DNA of 64,000 nt from Ruegeria denitrificans. Lineage in GTDB: Bacteria; Pseudomonadota; Alphaproteobacteria; Rhodobacterales; Rhodobacteraceae. Below, in pieces: positions 1 through 8,061 of the stretch. How positions within the stretch are numbered: the stretch's first letter is position 1; every line of letters starts with the position of its first letter. The notes under the pieces were generated by a model. The model saw only the letters and a list, made by a program, of their open reading frames with translations, had not been told where the DNA came from and searched no databases. The stretch is taken from the NCBI RefSeq assembly GCF_001458295.1, contig NZ_CYUD01000009.1, positions 124,001 to 188,000 of the forward strand, given 5' to 3'. Both the position numbers and the translations under genes were made by a program.

Positions 1-1094
1 CCGAAGAATACAATATCCGGCAGACCCGATCCTTCGGGCAAGGTGATGCCGTAAACCTGCGTCCGATCCATCGACACCACGGTGATGCAAACAAAGATCA
101 GCACCCAAATCGCCACCAGAATAACTGGTTTAGGCCCGTATTTCTTGTCCATCTTGCCACCGATCCACGCAAAGATGGCCGAGGCCAGAACGCTGACAAT
201 CCCGAACACTCCGATCTTGATCAGCCCCCACTCCAATACCAGCCGCGCATAGACGCCTCCGAAGCTGTAAAGCCCGTTCAGCGCATCGCGGTAGAACATG
301 GACGAGCCCAGATAGCTGGCCAGACTGCCCCGGTGGCGCAGGTCCGAGATTGACTTGCCCAACAGGCGCAGCGCTTCAACCAGACTGCCGGTCTTGTTGC
401 TGTCCGGATCATCACGGACCCACAGGAAATAGGGCACCATAAATAGAATGAACCAACCGGCGGTAAAGGGACCCACGAACCGCGTGCCCTCCTGGCTCGC
501 CGCATCCAGCCCGAACATCGGGTCCACCCCGATCAATGTCTTGCCGTTAGGCTGTTCGACGAACAGCAACAGCATGATCGCCAATGAAATCAACCCGCCG
601 AAATAGCCAAACGCAAAGCCCGAACCCGAGATCTCTCCGACCTCGTTGTCATCGCCCAGATCAGGCAGCTGAGAATTGATGAAGATCAGCGCATACTCCG
701 CGCCCACAAAGCCCAGCCCAAAGGCCGACAGCATCAACCACATATTCGAGCCATCCGGCAACGTGAACCACAGTGCGGCAGATCCCACCGCGTACATGAC
801 CGAGAAGGCAAATATCCACGGAATGCGCCGCCCCGATACATCCGCCATCGCACCCAGCAACGGCGCGCCAAAGGCAATGATCAGCCCGGTGATGGTCAGG
901 CAATTGGCCCAGACCGTCTGTGCCCGCGCGGCTGCGGCCTCGGAATCCAACCCAGTGCCCGAAAAATACCCCGCCGCGACCCCGGCGAAGTAGGGGCCAA
1001 AGACAAACGTGACCAAAAGAGTGTGATACGGCTGACTGGCCCAGTCGAAAAACCACCAGCCCCAGATGCGCCTGCGCTTGGAAATCTCTGCCAT
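1..1094 (-). CDS. MFS permease, UMF1/Atg22-like (partial, 3' end outside window)
   Basis: About 364 N-terminal residues of an inner-membrane major facilitator permease; the reading frame is still open at the left edge, so the C-terminus lies outside. From the ATG at 1094 the protein starts MAEISKRRRIWGWWFFDWAS, and FDWASQPY in the first membrane segment is the hallmark of the UMF1 group, which includes yeast Atg22 (vacuolar amino-acid efflux) and many uncharacterised bacterial transporters. Several long hydrophobic segments follow, with a loop of the form GAPLLGAMADVSGRRR that matches the MFS loop 2-3 signature. The substrate cannot be told. It diverges from yggT with about 130 nt between them. 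Confidence 0.85.
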   Translation of the reverse strand, partial: MAEISKRRRIWGWWFFDWASQPYHTLLVTFVFGPYFAGVAAGYFSGTGLDSEAAAARAQTVWANCLTITGLIIAFGAPLLGAMADVSGRRIPWIFAFSVMYAVGSAALWFTLPDGSNMWLMLSAFGLGFVGAEYALIFINSQLPDLGDDNEVGEISGSGFAFGYFGGLISLAIMLLLFVEQPNGKTLIGVDPMFGLDAASQEGTRFVGPFTAGWFILFMVPYFLWVRDDPDSNKTGSLVEALRLLGKSISDLRHRGSLASYLGSSMFYRDALNGLYSFGGVYARLVLEWGLIKIGVFGIVSVLASAIFAWIGGKMDKKYGPKPVILVAIWVLIFVCITVVSMDRTQVYGITLPEGSGLPDIVFF

Positions 1095-1224
1095 AACTGC
1101 CCCTGTTTATTATTGCTTTTATAAGACGGGCCTTTGACCCAATTCGCAAGCATTGTGTTGCCGCGGGCTTGCTCTTTGTCGCGGAGGCGCTTACCTCTCG
1201 TCTCACGTATTTACCGGAGGCCCC

Positions 1225-1512
1225 ATGCTGTCGTTGATCCAAATTCTGCTGCTGATCCTGGACATTGTCTGGTTCATCATTCTGGCCCATGTGATCATGA
1301 GCTGGCTGATCAACTTTCAAGTTCTCAACCTGCACCAGCAGCTGGTGGCGCAAATCTGGTACGGCCTCAACCGAATATTGGAGCCTATTTATGGCCCGAT
1401 CCGCCGCATCCTGCCCAATATGGGTGGTCTGGACCTGACGCCTCTGGTGGTGCTGGTCGGGGTATATGCGCTGCGGATCATACTGATCAACAATGCGGGC
1501 TATTTCGTCTGA
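1225..1512 (+). CDS. YggT family membrane protein
   Basis: Small integral membrane protein of 95 residues with two hydrophobic halves, as in the YggT family (PF02325). The halves are joined by the conserved sequence RILEPIYGPIRRILP, where the arginine and proline pattern is typical. The start was chosen at 1225 because GGAGG lies at 1216-1220 with a good spacing; an upstream in-frame start at 1153 has no such site and would add a non-family extension. YggT proteins have been linked to osmotic or membrane homeostasis and cell shape, but the biochemical role is unsettled. It stands alone ahead of recQ, 78 nt away. Confidence 0.9.
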   Translation: MLSLIQILLLILDIVWFIILAHVIMSWLINFQVLNLHQQLVAQIWYGLNRILEPIYGPIRRILPNMGGLDLTPLVVLVGVYALRIILINNAGYFV

Positions 1513-1590
1513 CCTCTTGTTCACCGAATCTTAGTATGTGATTGTCCTGTCTTAAGAGCAGATAAACCTTAAAACAGGGCAACCCCGCAC

Positions 1591-3630
1591 ATGTTCGACG
1601 CCGCGCCCTTGCTGCGAGATGTCTTTGGATTCGACGATTTCCGCCCCGGTCAGGAAGAGATCGTCGATGCCGTCACGCTGGGTGAAAACGTGCTGGCGAT
1701 AATGCCCACCGGGGGCGGCAAATCCCTGTGTTTTCAACTCCCTGCCCTTCTGCGTGACGGGGTGACGGTGGTGATATCCCCTCTGATTGCCCTGATGCGC
1801 GATCAGGTGCGCGGGCTGCAAGAGGCCGGGGTCGAGGCCGGTGCACTGACGTCTGGCAACACACCCGAAGAAACCGATGCCGTGTGGGAGGCGTTAGAGG
1901 CCGGGCGGCTGAAGCTGCTCTACATGGCGCCGGAACGGCTGGCCGCCGGGTCGGCCTTGGGCATGCTGCGGCGGATCAATGTCAGCCTGATCGCGGTGGA
2001 TGAAGCCCATTGCGTCAGCCAATGGGGTCACGATTTCCGCCCGGACTACCTGCGGATCGGAGAGTTGCGGCGCGCGTTGGACGTGCCTTTGGCCGCCTTC
2101 ACCGCCACGGCGGATGCCGAAACGCAAGATGAAATCGTCGAAAAACTGTTCGACGGCTCCGACCCGCGCAAATTCCTGCGTGGATTTGACCGGCCCAACA
2201 TCCATCTGGCCTTTGGGGCCAAGGACGGGCCACGCAAGCAGATTCTGGACTTTGCCGAGGCGCGTAAGGGTCAATCCGGTATCGTCTATTGCGGCACCCG
2301 CAACAAAACCGAAGTGCTGGCCCAGGCCCTGCGCGCCGAAGGTCACACCGCCTGCCATTATCATGGTGGAATGGAGGCCGAAGACCGCCGCATCGTTGAA
2401 ACCCGCTTTGCCCGCGAGGACGGCCTGATCGTGGTTGCCACCGTTGCCTTCGGAATGGGTATCGACAAACCCGACATCCGTTGGGTCGCGCATGCGGACC
2501 TGCCGAAATCCATCGAAGCCTATTATCAGGAGATCGGCCGCGCCGGCCGTGACGGCGGACCTGCCGAGACGCTCACCTTGTTTGGCCCTGACGACATTCG
2601 CCTGCGCCGGTCGCAGATTGACGAGGGGCTCGCTCCGTCCGAACGGCGCATGGCCGATCATGCACGCCTGAATGCTCTGCTCGGGCTGGCCGAGGCACTG
2701 GAATGTCGCCGCCAAACCTTGCTGGGCTATTTCGGCGAACAGGCGGCGCCTTGTGGTAAATGCGATCTGTGCGACAGCCCTCCGGAAGTGTTCGATGGCA
2801 CCACCCCGGTCCGTATGGCCCTGTCAGCGATCCTGCGGACCGAGGAATGGTTTGGCGCGGGCCATCTGATTGACATTCTACTGGGCAATGAAACGGATAA
2901 AGTTCGCGCCCGGCGACACGACAATCTGTCCACGTGGGGCATTGGCAAAGACTGGTCGCGTCCGCAATGGCAGGCGATTTTCCGGCAGATGATGGGGCAC
3001 GATCTGGTGCGCCCCGATCCCGAACGCCACGGTGCGTTGCGCATGACTGAAGCAGCCAAGCCGATCCTGAAAGGTGAGGCGCAAATCAACCTGCGCAAGG
3101 ACACGATCCGCAAGGCCACGCGACGGCCCGCCGTCAAGATGATGGTGTCCGACGAAGATGCGCCATTGCTGAGCGCACTAAAGGCCAAGCGCCGCGCGCT
3201 GGCGGAAAACGCACGGGTTCCGGCCTATGTGATCTTTCCCGACCGCACCCTGATCGAAATGGCCGAAAAGCGCCCCGCGACGCTGGACGACATGGCCCGG
3301 ATCAGCGGGGTCGGTGCGAAGAAACTGGAACGTTACGGCGACACCTTCCTCGAAGTGCTGACGGGCGCAGTCGAAGAATTGCACCCCGCACGGCGCAAAC
3401 TGGCCGGGCGCGATCAGGGCGATATCTATGACCGCTTGCTTGAAGTGCAGGCTCGACTGTCGCGCGGCCCCGACGGGATCGACAAACCCCTGACCTGTTC
3501 GGCCTCGCAACTGGCCAAGGTCGCACAGCTGCGCCCAAATGACCCGCGCGGGATGGAGCAGGTGCTGGGCGACCGTCGTCACAAAAGGTTTGGTGTCGCA
3601 TTTCTGGACGTGCTGCGTCAGGCGGGCTAG
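1591..3630 (+). CDS. recQ: ATP-dependent DNA helicase RecQ
   Basis: 3'-5' superfamily 2 DNA helicase acting in recombination repair and restart of stalled forks. The 679-residue protein has the whole RecQ layout: Walker A with GGGKS at about 41-45, DEAH box at 137-140 followed by CVSQWGHDFR, helicase motifs IV-VI ending near EIGRAGRDG, a zinc-binding segment with CRRQTLLGYFG and CGKCDLC, a winged-helix region, and an HRDC domain near 520-600 (ISGVGAKKLERYG). About 70 further residues after the HRDC look like a second small helical repeat, longer than E. coli RecQ (about 610). It is followed 33 nt later by yaaA in the same direction. Confidence 0.97.
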   Translation: MFDAAPLLRDVFGFDDFRPGQEEIVDAVTLGENVLAIMPTGGGKSLCFQLPALLRDGVTVVISPLIALMRDQVRGLQEAGVEAGALTSGNTPEETDAVWEALEAGRLKLLYMAPERLAAGSALGMLRRINVSLIAVDEAHCVSQWGHDFRPDYLRIGELRRALDVPLAAFTATADAETQDEIVEKLFDGSDPRKFLRGFDRPNIHLAFGAKDGPRKQILDFAEARKGQSGIVYCGTRNKTEVLAQALRAEGHTACHYHGGMEAEDRRIVETRFAREDGLIVVATVAFGMGIDKPDIRWVAHADLPKSIEAYYQEIGRAGRDGGPAETLTLFGPDDIRLRRSQIDEGLAPSERRMADHARLNALLGLAEALECRRQTLLGYFGEQAAPCGKCDLCDSPPEVFDGTTPVRMALSAILRTEEWFGAGHLIDILLGNETDKVRARRHDNLSTWGIGKDWSRPQWQAIFRQMMGHDLVRPDPERHGALRMTEAAKPILKGEAQINLRKDTIRKATRRPAVKMMVSDEDAPLLSALKAKRRALAENARVPAYVIFPDRTLIEMAEKRPATLDDMARISGVGAKKLERYGDTFLEVLTGAVEELHPARRKLAGRDQGDIYDRLLEVQARLSRGPDGIDKPLTCSASQLAKVAQLRPNDPRGMEQVLGDRRHKRFGVAFLDVLRQAG

Positions 3631-3663
3631 ATACCCTCAGACAGGCAAGGAACGAGGGCGAAT

Positions 3664-4434
3664 ATGCTGGTAGTGATTTCCCCGGCCAAACGGCTGGACT
3701 GGGCAGAACGGGACGTCATCGTCTCGCAACCCGATTTTCAGGACGACGCGATCCGGCTGTCGAAAACCGCCCGTAACCTGACGCTGGGCAATCTGAAAAA
3801 ACTGATGGACCTCAGCGATGATCTGGCCCGCTTGAACCGCGACCGGTATCGCGCGTTTTCGGATGCGCCGGGTGCTGATCTGACCCGCCCGGCGGCGTTG
3901 GCCTTTGCCGGGGACACCTATCAGGGGTTGGAAGCAGCGTCATTGGATTCGGACGAAATGGTCTGGGCGCAGGATCATTTGCGTATCCTGTCCGGGCTTT
4001 ATGGGGTGTTACGTCCGCTCGACGCGATTCAAGCCTATCGGCTGGAGATGGGCAGCAAGCTGAAAACCCGGCGCGGCAAAAACCTGTATGAATACTGGCG
4101 CGATCAGCTGAGCAAGGCGCTGAACGCGCAGGCCGCAGAGGTCGGATCAGACATTCTGGTGAACTGTGCCAGCCAGGAATATTTCGGCGCGGTGGACCTG
4201 AAGGCACTGAAACTACGGGTGATCACACCGGTGTTTATGGAAGACAAGGCCGGCAGCCCCAAGATCGTCAGTTTCTTTGCCAAGAAAGCCCGTGGAGCCA
4301 TGGCGCGCTATATCGTTCAACACCGCCTGACCGATCCCAAAGGCTTGTTGGATTTCGACACTGGCGGTTATGAATACCGGCAAGACCTGTCGGAAGACGA
4401 CAAACCCGTTTTCGTGCGTCCCTATCAGGCCTGA
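3664..4434 (+). CDS. yaaA: Peroxide stress protein YaaA (DUF328/UPF0246)
   Basis: 256-residue cytoplasmic protein matching the YaaA family over its full length: it begins MLVVISPAKRLDW and carries ALAFAGDTYQGL and VNCASQEYFGAV, all conserved family blocks. In E. coli YaaA is induced by OxyR and limits intracellular free iron and oxidative DNA damage during peroxide stress; it has also been reported to bind DNA. A ribosome site (GAGGGCGA) precedes the ATG. Its last 10 nt overlap the end of the convergent VOC gene, so the two transcripts would be antisense at their ends. Regulation is not evident in the sequence. Confidence 0.95.
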   Translation: MLVVISPAKRLDWAERDVIVSQPDFQDDAIRLSKTARNLTLGNLKKLMDLSDDLARLNRDRYRAFSDAPGADLTRPAALAFAGDTYQGLEAASLDSDEMVWAQDHLRILSGLYGVLRPLDAIQAYRLEMGSKLKTRRGKNLYEYWRDQLSKALNAQAAEVGSDILVNCASQEYFGAVDLKALKLRVITPVFMEDKAGSPKIVSFFAKKARGAMARYIVQHRLTDPKGLLDFDTGGYEYRQDLSEDDKPVFVRPYQA

Positions 4435-4883
4435 TCCAGCATCGACGGGTCATAAGCGACCAACTCGACCGTGTTGCCTTCGGGATCTTCGGTGAAAATA
4501 CCGCGCCATCCGATCCAGCCGAACTGTTCAACGCGATAGGATTGGCCGATCGTGTCATACCAGCGCATCACGGCCTGTTGCTCGGCAAAGGGCAGCGAAA
4601 GCGCAATGTGATGCAGCGACGAACCGGCCCCGGTTGTGGGCTTTTCATCACCGACCGGGTGCAACCCAGACCTCGGGGCTGCCCTATGGTGAAACAGGGC
4701 CAATATTTGCGTGTGTCCATCGAACCCTTCGGCGATGCGGAAAAAGGTGATGGCACTGTTGTGATCTCCGGTCAGGCGTTCCAGCCCGATCACGTCTTCA
4801 TAAAACGCCACCATTGCGCCCATATCGGCGCAGCGAATGGCAATCTCACCCAATGCACGAGGCTGAAATCCACGGTCTGACAT
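4425..4883 (-). CDS. VOC family protein (glyoxalase/bleomycin-resistance fold)
   Basis: 152-residue protein with the paired beta-alpha-beta-beta-beta modules of the vicinal oxygen chelate superfamily. An N-terminal module (IAIRCADMGAMVAFYEDVIGL) is followed by a histidine-containing LHHIALSLP and a C-terminal IFTEDPEGNTVELVAYDP; the terminal glutamate and the central histidine are likely metal ligands. Substrate is unknown: family members include glyoxalase I, extradiol dioxygenases and resistance proteins. It is transcribed toward yaaA with a 10-nt tail overlap. The hybrid kinase gene ends 9 nt downstream of its start side (4893), so the two may be co-transcribed, kinase first. Confidence 0.85.
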   Translation of the reverse strand: MSDRGFQPRALGEIAIRCADMGAMVAFYEDVIGLERLTGDHNSAITFFRIAEGFDGHTQILALFHHRAAPRSGLHPVGDEKPTTGAGSSLHHIALSLPFAEQQAVMRWYDTIGQSYRVEQFGWIGWRGIFTEDPEGNTVELVAYDPSMLDQA

Positions 4884-4892
4884 GGGCTTAGC

Positions 4893-7094
4893 CTAGCCAG
4901 CCTGCGCATCTTCGGCAATAACAGGCAGCACCTCCTCGGGTTGGTGATCCAGGATCATCTGGTGGATTTTCCGCTTTTGCAGCGGTTTGGTTAAGTAGTG
5001 ATCCAGACCGGCCGACAGAATACCCTGATCATCCCCGGCCATCGCATGTGCTGTCAGCGCAACGATGGGCACATGCCGTTTGGTGTCGATCTCGCGCCGC
5101 CGAATTTCCGCCGTAGCCTGTTTGCCATCCATCTTGGGCATCGAGATATCCATGAAAATCAGGTCAGGGTCGAATTCCTGATGCTGGTCCACCGCTTCTA
5201 GCCCGTTCGCAGCGAATTGCAGTTCAATGTTCAGGGTCTTGACCATCTTTTGCAAAATCAACTGGTTGGTCCGATTGTCCTCGGCCGCCAAAACGCGCAT
5301 CTTACGTTCGCCATGTGGTTCGGACGAGGCTTTGGGTGCGCTTGACTCTACCTCAGGCGTGGCTGGCAGCTGGCCTAAAGTGGTCAGCCGCGAATACAAT
5401 TCGGCTCGAGGTATGGGTTTCTGCAACACCCCTTCGATCAGGTGACGCGCGGGATTAGCGTGGATAACACCGGGATTGGCCGACATCACCACCACTGGCA
5501 AATCCCCCCAGCCCCGATCTTTCAACGTGGTCGCCAGCTCCAACCCATCCATATCTGGCAAGTCGTGATCACACAGCAGAAGGTCCACACTCTCGTCGAC
5601 AGCGGCCAGCGCCTCACCGCCGGATGCGCAAACAGTGACCTTTGATCCCAGCCGCCCCAGCTGTTTTGACAGGATGGCGCGGTTCACTGCCAGATCCTCG
5701 ACCACGACCACGTGACGCAGGCGACCGGCCAGATCGGGTGGTGAGGGTTGCGGGCCTTCGGCGGTCGGCAGCGAAATGCGGAACCCGAAACAAGACCCTT
5801 GCCCCGTTTCGCTTTCCACCCAGACCGACCCGCCCATCAACGTGATCAGCCGTTTGGTGATGGCCAGCCCCAGACCCGTACCCTCGAACGCACGGTTTTT
5901 CTCATCCTCGACCTGATTGAATTCGCCAAAGATGTGCCCAATCTTATCCTCTTCAATCCCGATGCCGGTATCTTCGATCGCGACGTGAATATCGCAAGTG
6001 TTGGAGTCAGCATTCGGCACCCCGGTGACGCGGATCAACACGTGGCCTTCGGTGGTGAATTTCACCGCATTGCCCACCAGATTGGTCAGCACCTGCCGCA
6101 CACGACCGGGATCGCCTACAAACAGCGTCGGCAGGAACAGGTCATAATCGACCAATAGAGACAGCCCTTTGTCGCGCACGCTGGGTTGCATCAGCATCGC
6201 AACCTCAAGAATGCAGCGTTCGAAATCAAACTGTTCGGGGTGCAGGATCAGCTTGTCCGCCTCGATCTTGGAATAGTCCAGTACGTCATTGATAATCACC
6301 AGCAACGCCTCGCCCGAGTTGCGGATGGTGTTGAGATACAGGCGCTGTTCCTCATCCAATGGCGTTTCCGCCATCAATTCAGTCATCCCGACTATACCGT
6401 TCATCGGGGTCCGGATTTCATGGCTCATATTGGCCAGAAAGGCGGATTTGGCCCGGTTTGCGGCCTCGGCCCGTTCGCGGGCGGCCTGCAATTCGGTTTC
6501 ATGCCGGACCGTGGCGGTGATGTTCAGGCCCAGGCTGACCACGTCGCCACCATTGCCACGCTGGTCGATCATCTTGAAATATTCTCCGTTCCAAAGTTTG
6601 ATCACCACTGAATCCGGCTGCGGCTGCGCCCAGCGCGCCAGCATTCGTGCCTGCCAATCGGTCGGAGATTCCACGCCAATGTCGATCAGCCCTTCGTTGG
6701 TCAAAATCTCTAGGATGCGCGCATAGGAAATACCCGGCGACACCTCATCCAGCCCGTCAAACAGGCTGAGATAGGCGGCATTGGCTCCGATCAGGTGGCT
6801 TTGGTCATCGAAAAAAGCAAACCCGTCCTGAATGGTCTGCATCGAATGCCACAGGCGTCGCTCAGCCACTTCGATCTTGGCATTGGCTTCAGTCAGGTCG
6901 GATTTAACCTTTTCGTTTTCACCCCGGACCGTTTCAACTTCGGCCTGGGTTTCACCGATGCGTTTGGTCAAGGCCATTGCATGTAAACCCAGCTTGCGAT
7001 TCGCCGCTGACAACTCGGCCTGTTTCATCTCCAACAGCCGCTCGGCTGCCAGCCGCGCACGCCGTTCCTGTGCCAGTTTGGTTGCTAAACTCAT
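4893..7094 (-). CDS. Hybrid sensor histidine kinase with two receiver domains
   Basis: Predicted soluble hybrid kinase of 733 residues. Order: N-terminal coiled coil (about 5-80, rich in Lys/Glu/Ala heptads), a PAS-like sensor segment (about 82-195, TIQDGFAFFDDQSHLIGAN), HisKA with the phosphoacceptor His near 225 (ANMSHEIRTPMNG), HATPase_c with DTGIGI and GTGLGLAI, then two receiver domains. The first has LLLCDHDLPDMDG and the second LIFMDISMPKMDG, each with the aspartate and downstream lysine (KP) of a working receiver. No membrane segment is visible, so it probably reads a cytoplasmic signal. I chose the ATG at 7094; the frame is open to 7286 but that extension overlaps the divergent hydratase gene and lacks family character. 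No partner regulator gene is adjacent. Confidence 0.93.
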   Translation of the reverse strand: MSLATKLAQERRARLAAERLLEMKQAELSAANRKLGLHAMALTKRIGETQAEVETVRGENEKVKSDLTEANAKIEVAERRLWHSMQTIQDGFAFFDDQSHLIGANAAYLSLFDGLDEVSPGISYARILEILTNEGLIDIGVESPTDWQARMLARWAQPQPDSVVIKLWNGEYFKMIDQRGNGGDVVSLGLNITATVRHETELQAARERAEAANRAKSAFLANMSHEIRTPMNGIVGMTELMAETPLDEEQRLYLNTIRNSGEALLVIINDVLDYSKIEADKLILHPEQFDFERCILEVAMLMQPSVRDKGLSLLVDYDLFLPTLFVGDPGRVRQVLTNLVGNAVKFTTEGHVLIRVTGVPNADSNTCDIHVAIEDTGIGIEEDKIGHIFGEFNQVEDEKNRAFEGTGLGLAITKRLITLMGGSVWVESETGQGSCFGFRISLPTAEGPQPSPPDLAGRLRHVVVVEDLAVNRAILSKQLGRLGSKVTVCASGGEALAAVDESVDLLLCDHDLPDMDGLELATTLKDRGWGDLPVVVMSANPGVIHANPARHLIEGVLQKPIPRAELYSRLTTLGQLPATPEVESSAPKASSEPHGERKMRVLAAEDNRTNQLILQKMVKTLNIELQFAANGLEAVDQHQEFDPDLIFMDISMPKMDGKQATAEIRRREIDTKRHVPIVALTAHAMAGDDQGILSAGLDHYLTKPLQKRKIHQMILDHQPEEVLPVIAEDAQAG

Positions 7095-7212
7095 CGTTGC
7101 TGATCCCGGGTAACTTGTGCCCAGCATCCCGACAGAGCGTGAAAAAGTGTTTAAGCGATTGCCCGAACACGGATCCTCGTGCCAGAGTTTTTCAAAACCC
7201 GGAGGTCTGCCC

Positions 7213-8061
7213 ATGCTGCGTAAGACATACATGCCCATACTCTGTGCCATCATGTTGGGGTCTCCTGTGATGGCGGATTGCGCCACAGAAACGCAGGTCG
7301 ACCAATATGTGCAAGACTATCTGACGAACACACCCACCGTGGCCTTGTCCGCAGATGGCACCATGGACGACGCGTTGTGCACTCAGGCCAAGATAGTCCA
7401 CGCGTTAGAGCCGCATATGGGACCAGTCATTGGTTACAAAGCGGGCCTGACCAGCGCCCCGGCGCAAGAACGCTTCGGCGCGGCTGAACCAGTTCAAGGC
7501 GTCCTGTTCCGCGATATGATGTTGGAGGACGGTGCAACGGTGCCAGTCACATGGGGCGCGCGTCCGGTCTTTGAGGCCGATCTGGTGCTGATCGTTGGGG
7601 ACGTTGGCATCAATCAGGCCACAACGCCGTCCGAAGTCATTGCCCATATCACAGCCATCCGTCCCTTCATCGAACTGCCCGACCTGACCCTGGCCGAAGG
7701 GGAGCCAATCACGCCGGTTACCCTGACCGCCATTGGCGTTGCCCCGAAACTCGGCGTGTTAGGCTCTGATATTCCCGTATCCGACCCTGAGGCGATGACG
7801 CAGGCGCTGGCGGATATGACTGTCTCGCTCAGCGCCGCAGATGGCGAAGTTCTGGCTCAGGCCCCCGGGGCCGCAGTTCTGGGGCACCCGGCAAACGCGG
7901 CCCTATGGCTGATGTCGAAAGGTATCGAGTTTCAACCCGGCGACCTGATCTCGGTGGGGTCTTTTGGCCCGCTAGTGCCACCCGCAAAGGGCAAGGGAGG
8001 GGCGTCCGTCACCTATGCAGGCCTGCCTGGCGATCCAACGGTCAGGGTAGTGTTTGAATAA
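7213..8061 (+). CDS. Exported 2-keto-4-pentenoate hydratase-like protein (FAH/MhpD family)
   Basis: 282-residue protein related to the fumarylacetoacetase/MhpD hydratase family: IGYKAGLTSAPAQERFG and RPVFEADLVLIVGD correspond to the substrate and metal-binding region, and GDLISVGSFGPLVP to the usual C-terminal block. Unusually for this cytoplasmic family, it starts with a signal peptide (MLRKTYMPILCAIMLGSPVMA, cleavage likely after A), which implies a periplasmic location. The start at 7213 is set by GGAGG at 7201-7205. The metal-ligand pair reads E-A-D where E-x-E is common, so activity is not assured. It diverges from the hybrid kinase gene and meets the next operon tail to tail with no gap. 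Confidence 0.8.
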   Translation: MLRKTYMPILCAIMLGSPVMADCATETQVDQYVQDYLTNTPTVALSADGTMDDALCTQAKIVHALEPHMGPVIGYKAGLTSAPAQERFGAAEPVQGVLFRDMMLEDGATVPVTWGARPVFEADLVLIVGDVGINQATTPSEVIAHITAIRPFIELPDLTLAEGEPITPVTLTAIGVAPKLGVLGSDIPVSDPEAMTQALADMTVSLSAADGEVLAQAPGAAVLGHPANAALWLMSKGIEFQPGDLISVGSFGPLVPPAKGKGGASVTYAGLPGDPTVRVVFE

